A stretch of DNA of 64,000 nt from Erythroxylum novogranatense (GCA_029891385.1 CM057230.1:50199414-50263413), one strand, 5' to 3'; shown: positions 12,841 to 24,013, counted from the stretch's first letter. Made by a program: numbers and translations. The notes: a model not told the origin generated them from the sequence alone.

Positions 12841-13240
12841 GTGAGGGTCATTCATATGATATTTGGTGGAAATGCAGCAGGGGGATCCACTGCTAAAGGA
12901 AGAAAGAGGTATGCCTATAGAAGGACCTATCAAAGGAATAACTGGAGTATCAGCCTACCCATTTGCCCGGGTCTATTTAAAAGTGAAGTTCGGGCAAAAG
13001 CCACGTCAAATAGAGAAGAATGTTGAGTTCTTAGTTCTGAAGTCAAGGGGTGTACAATGCAATAATTGGACGAGCTACTCAAAACGCCCTTAGAGCAGTC
13101 ATCTCCACCTACTACCAAGCGATGAAATTTCCAACGCCCCATGGAATCGGTATTATCAGGGGTCAGCAAAGAATCGCTAGGGAGTGTTACTTAGCGGAAA
13201 CAAAAACACTAGATGGGTCGGTAGTCCTGACGAGCTCTCT
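12841..13240 (+). pseudogene. Protease remnant lacking the catalytic region
   Basis: The segment before the Tat-lineage protease (IFGGNAAGGSTAKGRKR) is at about 12858-12910. It is followed after a frame change by the region that normally lies after the active site (GITGVSAYPFARVYLKVKFG, 12930-12985) and then NAIIGRATQNALRAV (13055-13100). The Asp-Thr/Ser-Gly catalytic block expected between the first two is missing. A small internal deletion near 12910 explains both the loss and the frame change. The protein could not process a polyprotein. Confidence 0.7.
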
Positions 13241-14750
13241 GGACGTAAGAGCCGATGAGGAGACGGAGAGAATGAACCCAGTAGAAGAAACGCAACAGGT
13301 CATACTAGATGAAGCTGACCGCTCCAAATTCACAAATCTAGGTTCCGAGCTTCAGAAGGATCTAGTTAAAGAAATCACGAACTGCTTGATAGAAAACAGA
13401 TCAATTTTCGCTTGGGTACCGAGTGACATGCCTAGAATTTCTCGATCGGTCGCATTGCACTCCCTTCATATTCGACAAGACTACAAGCCGGTTAGACAAA
13501 AGAAGCGATGGCATAGCAAGGAGCGACAGGAGGTGATCGAGAAAGAAATAGAGAAACTACTCGAAGTCGGGTTCATCCGAGAAGTCAAGTACCCCGAATG
13601 GCTCGCCAATGTGGTGTTGGTGAATAAGAAGAATGGGAAGTGGAGAATGTGCGTCGATTTCACCGACCTGAACAAAACATGTCCAAAGGACAGTTTCCCC
13701 TTGCCCAAGATCGACCAGTTAGTAGATTCCACCTCTGGAAATGAACTTCTCAGCTTCTTGGATGCTTTCTCGGGCTACCATCAAATTCAAATGAGTCCCG
13801 AAGATGAAAAAAAGATTGCCTTTGTAACTGACCAGGGCACATATTGCTATCAAGTAATGCCATTCATCTTGAAGAATGTGGGGGCTACTTATCAGCGGCT
13901 CGTCATAGAGGTTTTTAAGAAACAGATTGGTCGATCTGTTGAGGCTTATGTGGACGATATGGTGGTCAATAGTAAGACGACCGCCGAGAACGTGGGAGAT
14001 CTCAAAGAAGTCTCCCAGACCCTTAACAAATTTTAGATGAAGTTGAACTCAGAAAAATGCGTCTTCGGTGTGGCATCAGGAAAATTCCTAGGGTTCATGA
14101 TTACTTAGCGGGGGATTGAAGCTAATCCAGAGAAGATCGAAGCCACCATCCAAATGCCTTCACCGCGATGCTTGAAAGAAGTACAGATATTAATCGGTCA
14201 GATAGTCTCCCTGAGCAGATTTGTTTCCAGATTGGGGGACAAGTGCCTCCCATTTTTCAAAATTTTAAGGAAAGCAGATGTAACCCAGTTTCGGTGGCCG
14301 GATGAATGCGAGAAAACATTTCAACACTTGAAGCAATATCTGTCTAGCCCACCCATCCTGCAAAGCCCAGTTGAGGGGGAGAACTTGATTCTATACTTAG
14401 CAGTTACAGAAGGGTCGATCAGTGCAGTCCTTGTTCGATTAGAGGGAAATGAGCAACGCCCAATCTACTACGTCAGCAAGGTGTTGACCAGACCAGAAAC
14501 GCGGTATGCGCCTATAGAAAAACTGGCCCTCTCCTTGATAACGGTGGCACGAAAGCTAAGGCCTTACTTCCAGAGTCATACCATTGAGGTATGGACCGAC
14601 CAACCCCTCAGACAGTGCCTTCAAAAGCCCGAAACCTCGAGTCGACTAATAAAATGGGCGGTAGAGTTGGGAAAGTTCGATATACAATATAAGCCTCAGA
14701 CGACGATTAAGGCACAGGTGTTGGCGGACTTCATTGCAGAAATGAGTTAA
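13241..14750 (+). pseudogene. Reverse transcriptase and first RNase H of the Tat-lineage element
   Basis: The frame opened at 13050 continues here. RT blocks appear in order: GFIREVKYPEWLANVVLV, NGKWRMCVDFTDLNKTCPKD, FPLPKIDQLVD, LSFLDAFSGYHQIQM, and the catalytic AYVDDMVV (about 13947-13970). The RT-linked RNase H follows (LILYLAVTEGSISAVLVR to VEVWTDQPLRQ, 14380-14610). In-frame stops at 14034, 14106 and 14748 interrupt it, but there is no frameshift. A gene decaying by substitution fits better than one decaying by indels. The YVDD residues themselves are intact. Confidence 0.92.
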
Positions 14751-15344
14751 CCTAACTCGCAGGGTGAGCAATGCCCTGCCTGGAGCTTATTCGTTGATGG
14801 GTCGTCCAACGCCGAGGCATGCGGAGCGGGAATAGAATTCAAGGCCTCCAATAACGAAGCAGAATACGAGTCTCTGATAGCTGGCCTACGATTAGTCAAG
14901 GAAATGGAAGTAAAACATCTGAAGGTATACAGCGATAGCCAAGTAGTGGTCGGTCAAGTTACTGGACAGTATGAAGCCAAGGGGAGCAGCATGATCAAGT
15001 ACCTGGAGCTGGTAAAACAGGAGTTAAGCAACTTCGAGCAATACTCGATTAGCAGGATAGAATGAGCTCAAAATGCTAAGGCGGATGCGCTTTCCAAAAT
15101 AGCTTCCGATCGAGATGCCAGAAATAATGTTCTAGTCGAGCGACTAGACCGGCCTAGCATTCAGAAAGCCAAGGAAGTTCTCGATGTAAATACCGGTCAA
15201 TCGAGTTGGATGAAGCCGATCAGACGGTACCTCCTAGTGGGAACACAACCGGAAGAAACGTTGGAGGCCAAGAGACTGAGAATAAAGGCAGTCGAATATG
15301 CGATCATAAACGGCACCCTATACAAGCGATCTTATGATTAGCCA
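14751..15344 (+). pseudogene. Second RNase H-like domain (Tat-lineage hallmark)
   Basis: In the same frame as the RT comes a second RNase H-like module: WSLFVDGSSN (14780-14810), NNEAEYESLIAGLRL (14851-14895), KVYSDSQVVVGQV (14925-14960) and AQNAKADALSKIA (15066-15105). The Asp, Glu and Asp positions typical of RNase H are visible. A short deletion seems to sit near 14826-14840, between the first strand and the 'NNEAEYE' block. Stops fall at 15063 and 15339. An additional RNase H between pol and integrase is known from the Tat lineage and supports the classification. Confidence 0.8.
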
Positions 15345-15910
15345 CTACTGCGATGCTTGAGCGAAGAAGAGGCAGAACGAGCAATGGCCAAAGTCCACGA
15401 GGGAATGTGTGAAAACCACGTAGGAGGCAGAATGTTGGCTCATAGGCTGATTAGACAGGGGTATTACTGGTCGACAATAAGAAAAGACTGTTAAGATAAA
15501 GTCAATCGATGTGAGGCTTGCCAAAAAAACAGTAGCATGTTCCATCAGCCGATCGAAATGATGAAAATCGTGAGTCACCCTATCCCTTTTGCTCAATGGG
15601 GAATGGATATACTGGGGCCTTTCCCTCTCGGTCCTGGACAGAAGAAGTTCCTGATAGTGGCAGTAGAATACTTCACCAAATGGGTAGAAGCGGAGGCGGT
15701 CCCTACAATTACCGAGCAGAAGGTGGAGAATTTCATAAGAAAAAATATATTAAGCCGCTTCGGGATGCCTATGGTGTTGGTAACAGACAACGGTCGACAG
15801 TTTGACAACAATAAGTTCAAAGATTTCTGCGATCGACTAAAGATAAGGCTACAGTTGACCTCAGTAGCTCACCTCCAAAGCAACGATCTCGCGGAGAACA
15901 CTAACAAAAA
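15345..15910 (+). pseudogene. Integrase N-terminus and catalytic core, interrupted
   Basis: Still in the same frame: the zinc-binding region (HEGMCENHVGGRMLAHRL ... CEACQKN, 15396-15530, stop at 15492), then the catalytic core with WGMDILGPFP (first Asp, about 15598), FTKWVEAEAV, and VLVTDNGRQFDN (second Asp, about 15785). The expected Glu region reads NDLAENTNK near 15880-15910. At 15910 a solo LTR interrupts the codon series and the gene resumes at 19507. Confidence 0.9.
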
Positions 15911-16589
15911 TGTTGGGACCCGATCCGGAGACCAGACCCCAACTGCTTATAACTTAACACTCTTACACTTGCTTCAATTCCACATCTATTGGACCCATTT
16001 CCAGAGCCCAATTTCCGGAGTCCTAAAGCCTTGTGCTTATTTCCTTACAGGGTCATTAGCTGTAACTCAACATTTGCGTCGATCGTACACCAATTAATCA
16101 CTAAAAATAAGAGTTGATTTATTCATACAAAATGTATCCTTAAGTCTCTAGTTCGATTTGAAATAAGAATCACCTCAAACGGAGTTGTATAACTCAAGTT
16201 ATGCTTAAAAGACCTAAAAGAGCTCATGCTCCAAATATGATCTCCAAACCGACCTCTCACTTTTTTTAATGCAAACTTCTTCAATTTAACCCTAAATGGT
16301 AAAAAATTTTGTAGGGAGAAATATATATGTCTTATAAATCTAATAGTTCAAGTCTCACCTCAGTTGGAGGTCGGATGAGGGATTTATGCCGAAAAGAATA
16401 GACTATATTCACACCCAAAATAAAATTGAAACTCTTTTGGCGTGATTTCCATAACTTTTAATCTAGATGTCAGATTGAGTTCGTTCTTTGACCATTAGAA
16501 AGAAGACATCTAGATCTACAACTTTTATGAAGACCAAAAAACGAGATTCGGCTTCTAAATTTGTCCAAATTCACAATCTTTCCCGTAGC

Positions 16590-16773
16590 TGTCCGTTAAA
16601 CGGACATCCATGTCCGTTTAACGGACACATTCGGGTGAAAGTGGCCCAAATGCTTCGAGAATGTCCGTTAAACGGACATACAAGTCCGTTTAACGGACAT
16701 GAACTGGTCAAGGGGGTGTTTTTCCACCCGAGGCTGTCCATTTAACAGACATCCATGTCCGTTTAACGGACAT
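16590..16773. repeat. Palindromic word cassette TGTCCGTTAAACGGACA
   Basis: The word TGTCCGTT(T)AACGGACA, a near-perfect palindrome, appears six times in 184 bp. The copies are paired as X - atccatg/atacaag - X, and one pair is mutated (16736-16752). Spacers are unrelated. Nothing similar occurs elsewhere in the solo LTR. It occupies the position held by a different word set in the LARD LTRs. Confidence 0.9.
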
Positions 16774-18984
16774 GCCATTTTTCAAAACTCTAATTCCTCT
16801 TCCAAACATCTCACCTTCAACCTAACTTCATAACCACTTGTATACTTAACAAATTTAACTTATTCTAAAGCATAAACACTTCATAACACTTCAAATTCCA
16901 AGTTCACTCACCAACTTCACAATTTTCGCCTTAATTAGTTCATCAAAACCATGAATTCATTCCTTAGTCATCAAGGCCATCATAAGCTCACAAGCAGTAT
17001 GAACATAAAAAATGACTTTAATAGTTATCTTCCAATTGTCATAACTTCCTACTCCAAATCCTAAAAAGTACATATTATACCCCAATGGAAAGATAACAAG
17101 GTTCTCTACAACTCTCATGAAGGATGCAAAAGTTAGTTTCATCATTAAACGAGGTAAAAAGTCATTCAAAGCCACTGCTCATAAAAGATCCAATGAAACA
17201 GTGAAATAGTCACATGAACAGTAACTGGTATAGGTTTAACCCCCATAAGTCTTTACTCCTAACTCCAAATAAGGCACATCATATACCATTAGAAATCTCC
17301 CAAAGTATGCTACATTATTCAAGAAGAAACCTCAATTCAATTCAAACACTAAGATGGTCTAAAACCTAAGTGAAGTTTCTGTCAAATTTTGCAAAAATTT
17401 GGCAGCACTTCCTTTGGAATTTCAATGTAGCCAAACTTCAATCTAAATACCATCACCTGCATAAAACTCAGCATTCACAATCTCCAATCCCCAACATCAT
17501 CAACCAAATCCAAAAATCCCACAACTATTCAAATAGCAGCAAACGCAAACTTATACCTCTAATCATTTTCAATCCATAAGGCAATCCTCAACCTACTCTG
17601 TTTACCAATTCCAAACCATACAATGATGCATTTGAATAAGACATGCAAAATTTATGAATTACATTTAAACCCAACATTCTTGCATTTACATGAACAATAT
17701 GAGTTATTACAACACTTTAGAGGGCATTTAGCCCGATTACAACCCAAATGTCAAAGTACATATTGAATCAAATCTCCAAAAAGCAACCTAATACTTCATT
17801 TCTGAAAATAACTTCTAAATTAGAAACGTTGAAGTGATGCCTCAATCTCAATACTTTAACTCGTGTTTCCGCTCGTTACCTGTGGAGGGGAAAAGGGGGT
17901 GTGAGCTCGACGGCTCAGTGGGTAACAGCTTAATAATTAAGAAATAAGCTAAAACGTTCTTTATTCCTTCATTTTCAAAGCAATTTTCATATGATAGAAA
18001 CCTTTCAAAACTTTTCACAATTCCACTTCATCATTTCCTTTCAAAGCCAAAAATCACATTGTTCGGAATACTTTCAATTTTTCAAAACCTCTTGAAAAAC
18101 TCATTTCTTCCCACCAATTACACATCAAGATCACATAAGCATTTACCAAACAATATCACATACAATAACAACATAAACAAGCATATCGCATAATCACATA
18201 TAAGATGGTTTGGGTGGATCTAAACAGGACGTACTACATATTTCCACGAAGCGGTCATGTGTAGCTGTGAACACATAAGGGAGTCTGTGAGGAGCTCCAT
18301 GGCCACTAGCGGGCAGCCGGGAGAAGACTATATTTAGACAGGTGCACCTATCACACATGAGGGACCACCACAAACCCAAACAAACATGCATATCACATAA
18401 TTCACACACAATTCATGATCATTAGCCTCAAATGGCAAAATCACTTTCACATAATCGTAGAAATCATCCTTTTGGAACTTTTTCTCTTGACAAACCATTT
18501 CATACATACTTTCACAAAGTCTTTACATGCAAAACATTTCATATAAGTTTAAACTATCACAATTAGCAATTCATTTAAAAATTGGCAAACCATAGGAAAG
18601 CATTATATGACATTTATTTCAAAGAAATTACGTAGCTTATTAACTCAACTATTAAATTATCACCCACCTCAATTCCTTTAGCTAGGAGCTTGAACATTTG
18701 GCCTTTCCTTTCACTTCAATTTCCTCTCTTAACCTTCATCAAACATAAAATCCCATAGGAAGCATAAATTGGCCATTCTAAAGAGATGAAAACATGAAAA
18801 ATAGCCCATCTAACTTTACCCATACCATACCTAAGCTATTTTCACTAAAACCCATCCATAATTTCAAAAGAATTCACACTTTCTTACCTTGGAGATGAAA
18901 CCCACGAAAATCTCCTTTGGCTTCTAATAGAAGCTTGATCCTTCTTCTTCCCTTTTTCCTTCTCCTTTCTATAACAGGATGAAC

Positions 18985-19045
18985 CAAATTCCTACCCTTT
19001 CTTCTTCTCCTTCTTCTCCTTCTTCTTCTTCTTCTTCTTTCCACC
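18985..19045. repeat. TTC-rich simple repeat
   Basis: Imperfect (TTC)n tract in the solo LTR. The arginine-rich minus-strand translation across it is a by-product. Confidence 0.85.
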
Positions 19046-19506
19046 AACGAAATCCCCTTTCTTTTTCTCCTAGAAATTTCGAGACCCATCTTCTAAAAGA
19101 CTTAACTAGTAAGCTTTTTAAACTTAAAATCCTAGGTAAAACTACGTAGTTTCATTCTCCTTTATACTCTCAATTGATCCACTCTTCTTTTTCCTTGTTA
19201 ATTTCGTGTATCCCCTTCACCAATAGGCTACTCATCATTTGTCTCTTTACTTTTTGTTCTAATGATGTTTAAAAGACCAAAGAGCCCCTCCTTATTAGCC
19301 TTAAGTCTTTAAAACATAGATGATATACCTAAATTGCCCTCAAGCCATTTTATTTCTTTAATTTCTAACAACTTAATCAACTCTAATTTAAACATAATCC
19401 ATCAATTAATTTCCATTTCTTAAGAGCTAAAACCTCATAATAATTTAAACAATACCTCCAAATAATTTAGACATGCCTAAATAATTAAAAAATTCAGGGG
19501 CCAACA

Positions 19507-20034
19507 AAAAAGATAATGAGTGCTCTCAAGAAATGACTAGACGGAAGAAAGACTTGGGTAGAAAAGTTAGACGAAGTATTGTGGGCATACAGAACCACAC
19601 CAAATGGAGCCACAGGGGAAATACCATTCAGGATGACCTTTGGGACAGAAGCCCTAGTTCCAGTAGAAGTGGTGTTGCATAACCAAAGGGTGTCGAGCTA
19701 TGAAGAAGAGCGGAATAATGAAGCCCGCCGAGCAGAACTCGTGCTTCTCAGTGAAGACAGGGATAGGGCGGCCGCTCATTCGGAAGTCGTTAGGTAAAAA
19801 GCAACGAAGTTTTACAACATAAGAGTAAGGCCGAGCAATGTAAAGGTCGGCGGGTACGTCCTGCGAAAAGCCGAGGCGGCTGGAAAACACCATGGAAAGC
19901 TCGGACTGGCGTGGGAAGGGCCCTATCAAGTAATCAAGCAAGCCGGACATGGCTCTTATATCCTATGTGATGCGAACGGAAAGATTCTTCTGAGGCCCTG
20001 GAATTCCCGAAACTTGAAGGCGTTCTACCAGTAG
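19507..20034 (+). pseudogene. Integrase C-terminal part after the insertion
   Basis: Coding resumes at 'KIMSALKK', stop at 19534, then LDEVLWAYRTTPNGATGEIPF (19567-19630) and MTFGTEALVPVEV (19633-19670), the standard Gypsy integrase region after the core. The C-terminal domain reads KVGGYVLRKAEAAGKHHGKLG and WEGPYQVIKQAGHGSYIL (19843-19965), ending LKAFYQ at 20032-20034. Stops at 19534 and 19796. The end of pol is thus placed at 20034. Confidence 0.9.
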
Positions 20035-20214
20035 ATAAGTCTTATTTTAGTTAATCTTTGTTTATTACTATTTTTTGTACACAACTTGTGGGTACCTTTT
20101 TTCTGGCCCTGCCAGTCAGGTTTTTTAACGGCTCACGCCCTCATTATCATCAATAAAGAGGTTTTTCAGTTTTCTCGGCAAGAAGGAATCTCATTAAATT
20201 TGGTAAAGAGCAGA

Positions 20215-20520
20215 AAATCCCAACGACATCGCTCGGCCGGGTCGCCAAGACAAGATCCTTGGGACCACAGCTCGGCCTCGACTATAGATTGACCAAGTTG
20301 CCAAGACAAGATCCTTGGAACCATCGATCGACTTCGCCATCGCTCGGTCGGGTCGCCAAGACAAGATCCTTGGGACCACATCTCGGCCTCGACCATAGAT
20401 CAACCAGGTTGTCAAGACAAGATCCTTGGAACCATCGATCGACTTCGCCATCGCTCGGCCGGGTCGCCAAGACAAGATCCTTGGGACCACAGCTCGGCCT
20501 CAACTATAGATCGACCTCAA
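20215..20520. repeat. Tandem repeat in the 3' region of the Gypsy element
   Basis: Five near-copies of a roughly 61-bp unit centred on GCCAAGACAAGATCCTTGG, in two alternating versions (one ending 'accacagctcggcctcgac', the other 'accatcgatcgacttcgcc'). The higher-order period is therefore about 122 bp. It lies between the end of pol and the antisense gene. Overlapping frames on both strands are shadows of the repeat. Confidence 0.92.
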
Positions 20521-20876
20521 CGCCGTTCAGCCATGAGCGACTTTATCAAATCCTACTATAGATCGAAAATAAAGAACAAAAATGCAGAAAATGACTTCGA
20601 AATAATGAAGGACAAAAGTAAAAATCTCATTTATTTAAATACATCCTGGCCACAAGTCCGACCAGGTGAGCTTTAAAAGTCAGCAGAAGGAGAGCTACGA
20701 ACAACCGAGGGAATAGGAGAAGCCTCGGAGGTCGGTGGATGCACAGGAGAAGCCTCAGAAGTAGACGGAACAATCGGGGCAGAAGCAGGGTCTAAGGGAG
20801 CAACCGGAGGAATATCCTCATGAGAAATCTCTTCCTCTTCAGAGCTAAGGTCCAGCTCCTCATCCGGAATGAGGGT

Positions 20877-22863
20877 TCACTCTCCCTCGGCCCTCCGCTT
20901 CATATCCTCCAATGAAAGGTCGAGAGCTGCGGGAAGAAGCGGCTCGACATAATCCCCAAATGAAGGACACTCTGACCCATCAGGAACGTGAACATCGTGA
21001 CACCTCTTTAGGACCGAAAGGGTTACATCACAGGCGAGCTCTAAACACTCCTCGTTTAGAAACTGCCTTTTACACCGTTTTATCGCCTCGATCCTCTGCC
21101 TCTTGATAAAGCGCCGCAAATCTCTCAACATGTCCTCGGTCCTATGTCTACCCTCCACTGTCGCATGACAGTCCTGGAGGTACTTCTTGCTACGCTCCTG
21201 CTCTGTCTCCACCGCTTTCTTCTGCTCGTCCTTCGCCGCAATCAATTGTCTCCTTTCTTCCTCCCCTGTGGCAAGTTTAGCCTTCAGAACGCCCATCGCT
21301 TCCTCCCAGGATTTCTTCTCCTCCTCTAAAGAAGAGTTTTGAGCCTGGAAGAGGTCTCTCTCCTCCTTGACCTCTGAAAGCTTGCCCCTCAAAGCCTTCA
21401 CCTGCTCAAGGAGGTTATGGACATCCCAGTTCAGAGTCTCCATACGCTGATGCATTGCGGTGGACATCACCACAGTCCTTACACAGCTGCGAAGGAGTTG
21501 GGGCCCTAACTCCTGATTACTCAGCTTGTCCATGAGCTTCTCGTCCGCGGGAGGAGTAATCATCTCATCAATATGAAGGGACACCTCGAGGTCCCCGAAC
21601 GATGCAGTTTTGGGCAGTCTGATTGCAGGCTCCCACTCCCCGGCTTCAGTCGCTCGCCCTTTCCCCTTGCTTTTTCTCTCCTTCCCTTTCCCGCCTTGGC
21701 TCGAAGTGCCGGACGGTAGGTCAGCAAGCCAAGAAATCCTCTTCCTCTTAAGAGGCGGCCCCACCTCTTCTTCCTCCTCTTCCGAACCTGCTCGGCCCTC
21801 ACTAACCGGCACGATCGGCAACGACGCCTATGCGACAGGACGGTCTTCAACGGGCGGAGGGACCAGCGACACTGTGGAATGGCCCGGCTCTACTGGTAGA
21901 GCGACGCCTTCACCAGTCTCCGCCTCTTTCCTCTTTTCCCTCTTTTCGGCCTGCTTTTTGGATTTAGAGGACCCGGAGAAATCTTCTATTCTCACCATGG
22001 CTGCACAGCAATAACACGGGTCAGAAAGAGAAACCAATACTAAAAAATATAGCAAATAATTCAACCACAAAAGGTCAACCAGACGGGGCGATCTTCTCTC
22101 CTAGCTCGCTAATTTGTGGCGGGGGGACAAGTAAAAAGGAATCGGTCGAGGCCCCTCTGTGGTACCCCATAATGAGCGAAGCGAAGTCGTATCGGCCGAG
22201 CTCCTTTATGCGCCCGGCCACTTCCCACTCCTCTCTACTAAGAGATATGCTCGACGTATCATTTCACTGCTCGACTAAAGGATACCTCCATGGTCAGGAC
22301 TCGAAGGAGGACCCTGGAGCTTTCACGAAGAAGTACTTCGTCCGCCAAGCGGAGATTTTTGAAGCTGTTCCGGCCGGGCGATATCTAGCATCTTTGTACA
22401 ACAGAGAAGGGACCCCGGCCCTAGAGCTCGGACTCTGGTTCATCCTTAAAATGTGACGCAGGATGCCAATCGAAGGAGGACAGCCGAACTAATGGCACAA
22501 CAAAGCCAAACCATTGATAAACCTCCAGTCGTTCGGAGAAATTTGGCTCGACATTAGCTGATAGGCAACGCACACCTCGTCAATAATCGGGGCGTACGGG
22601 AGTCTCATACTGCCCACTGAGAAAAAACTATCGGAGACAGCAAAATACCCACTCAGGTTGCTGTGGATTCGTTTATGATTGAAAGCCAGCCTGGGTCCCC
22701 AGGACAAAGGGATGCTGTTCCTAATAATCGACCGATTCAACTCCCCCAAGGTCATCGTCGATGCATTTCTTGGTGGCTCCTCCACAACCAACTCATCCTT
22801 CCGCTCTCTCGTCGAGATTTCTTCAACATCTCCTACCATACTTCTAGAACTGGTCGCCGACAT
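20877..22863 (-). pseudogene. Antisense two-exon gene: 'gypsy-type transposon' domain plus coiled coil
   Basis: It runs against the element. Exon 1 is 22863-22080, starting at ATG (MSATSSRSMVGDVEE). A GT...AG intron spans 22079-22001 (donor GTTGACC, acceptor TGCTGTGCAG). Exon 2 is 22000-20877. Together the exons make 1908 nt, an exact multiple of three, in one frame with three stops (near 22489, in the 'PLVEQ-NDTSS' region near 22260, and near 21830). Exon 1 has SPNDWRFINGLALLC, GCPPSIGILRHILRM and a later KYFFVKAPG block, which resemble the plant 'putative gypsy-type transposon' family. Exon 2 begins with a basic/acidic stretch (EEEEEEVGPPLKRKR) followed by a long Glu/Lys/Gln-rich coiled coil (about 21510-21110). 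Function is unknown. Antisense extra ORFs are known in Tat elements. Confidence 0.75.
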
Positions 22864-22868
22864 GTTCA

Positions 22869-22924
22869 CTAAGAAGAAACCTTTGAAAAGATTTTAAAGG
22901 AGGAGACGAGGGAAGAAGACGTAC
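22869..22924 (-). other. 5' UTR intron of the antisense gene
   Basis: Upstream of the antisense ATG the minus strand shows a strong plant donor (AATAG/GTACGTC at 22924) and an acceptor (TTTCTTCTTAG ending 22869), six bases before the start codon. A TATA-like TATAAGTA lies upstream near 23070-23080. These suggest the antisense unit has its own promoter and leader. The short intron (about 56 bp) is at the lower size limit for plants. Confidence 0.45.
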
Positions 22925-23561
22925 CTATTCAGTGATTTGAGGTTGGGAAATCAGACGACGGATTGAAAGAAATTTTCGGGAACTGTAAACGAGAAAGAGC
23001 AAGTGAAAACAGAGTGTAAGCTAGAGAACGAAAGCAAAGGTAAAGAACTCTGCAACCCATCGACCCTGAGTACTTATAGAAGACCGATCGAAGGGAAGCC
23101 CAATCAAAGCTCAGAAACGTGGCAAAATCTGAGCCGAGGTAAATTAGGGTTGTTCAAAATCCAGAGCGGCGCGACAAGTGAAAGGATGTACGTGACAGCT
23201 GCACAACGGTTACGAAGATGATACATTTCAGATTCTGAAAAGCTGTCAGAGGGCACGCGCCGTCAGTAATAATTAAATAAAGTACCTTCACGCTCTCGAC
23301 ACAGATGTTCGCCTGAACTCTCCTGATACAAGTTGTCGCGCAATAAATGTCGATGCCAACTGATCGGGACACTCAGCTGCCCGACCCCAATACGAGCAGT
23401 CACGCACTATGCATCGATGTCTGATCGATCAGGCCTACCTGAGCTGTCCCATAGACGAGCTACAACGTTGATATCCGACTGATCGGGCCTACCCCGAGCT
23501 GTCCCACAGACAAGCAACAAGATCCTTGCATACTCCTTCGACCCTTCTCTTTGCTCAGACT

Positions 23562-23579
23562 CGAGGAGTAGGGGGCTTA
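23562..23579 (+). other. Polypurine tract of the Gypsy element
   Basis: GAGGAGTAGGGGGCTTA directly precedes the 3' LTR and would prime plus-strand synthesis. Confidence 0.8.
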
Positions 23580-24008
23580 TGGTCGGGTCGGTCGTGATGG
23601 GCCCGAACCTAGTCATAATGACCTGTGAGTCGGTCAGTCTATCTTTCAAGGATCAGTCTTATACCTTTTGGCTATGCCAGACCCAGGCCCAATCAATACA
23701 TCCATAGCCCGTTTGTAGGTGGAAGTCTCCCATGCAGACGTAAAGACTTAAACCTAGCACCTGCTTCATATATAAGGTACGACTATGCCATAATGGAGGT
23801 ACGTGATCACAACTCTAGCTTCCTCTGCTTACAGTGACCCTACTTACACAAAAGACTAACTTGAGCGTCGGAGGAGCTTATCGGGAAACAACTCCCGACA
23901 TGCCTTCTTTGTTTTGCAGGAACCTTCAAGCCGAAATTCCTGTGAGAAGTAGTCAACTCCATGGATCCAAACGGCAGCGTGCAGCCTCGCCAGAATCAGG
24001 CTGAACCA
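23580..24008 (+). repeat. 3' LTR of the Tat-lineage Gypsy element
   Basis: Matches the 5' LTR from TGGTCGGGTCGG to GGCTGAACCA. It is followed by the target copy TATAT (24009-24013). Confidence 0.95.
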
Positions 24009-24013
24009 TATAT

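Larger units (their letters stand above)
15911..19506 (-). mobile_element. Solo giant LTR (3.6 kb), Tekay-like, TSD AAAAA
   Basis: The insertion runs from TGTTGGGACCC to GGGGCCAACA, with a 5-bp AAAAA copy on each side (15906-15910 and 19507-19511). Removing it restores the reading frame of integrase. No primer site, polypurine tract or coding domain is found inside, so it is a lone LTR left by recombination. On the minus strand it starts TGTTGGCCCCTGAATTTT, a style shared with part of the LTR at 54100-58158. It contains a palindrome cassette (16590-16773), a hairpin block near 17900 and a (TTC)n run at 18990-19040. Confidence 0.88.
10849..24008 (+). mobile_element. Full-length Tat-lineage Ty3/Gypsy element with nested solo LTR
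   Basis: The two LTRs (428 and 429 bp) are flanked by the same 5-bp target copy, TATAT at 10844-10848 and 24009-24013. The order is gag, protease remnant, RT, RNase H, second RNase H, integrase, then a 3.5-kb 3' region with an antisense gene. That order and the extra RNase H are the hallmark of the Tat lineage. The coding part is dead by stops, and integrase is split by a 3.6-kb insertion at 15911-19506. By eye the LTRs differ at roughly thirty positions, most of them transitions, so the insertion is old. Without the insertion the element is about 9.6 kb. Confidence 0.93.

Noticed and set aside
16590..16773. Operator or CRISPR-like palindromes TGTCCGTTAAACGGACA
   Set aside because: Spacers are too short and variable. 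The block lies in an LTR, and equivalent blocks in other LTRs have different words.
18874..19089. Arginine-rich small protein on the minus strand
   Set aside because: Translation of a TTC/GAA-rich simple repeat in the solo LTR.
20215..20520. CRISPR-like regularly spaced repeats
   Set aside because: Spacers are themselves repeated in alternation, the genome is a plant, and there are no cas genes. It is a tandem repeat.
20912..22014. Plus-strand frames opposite the antisense gene (20912-21329, 21610-22014)
   Set aside because: They are shadows of the minus-strand exons, which have family features and valid splice sites.
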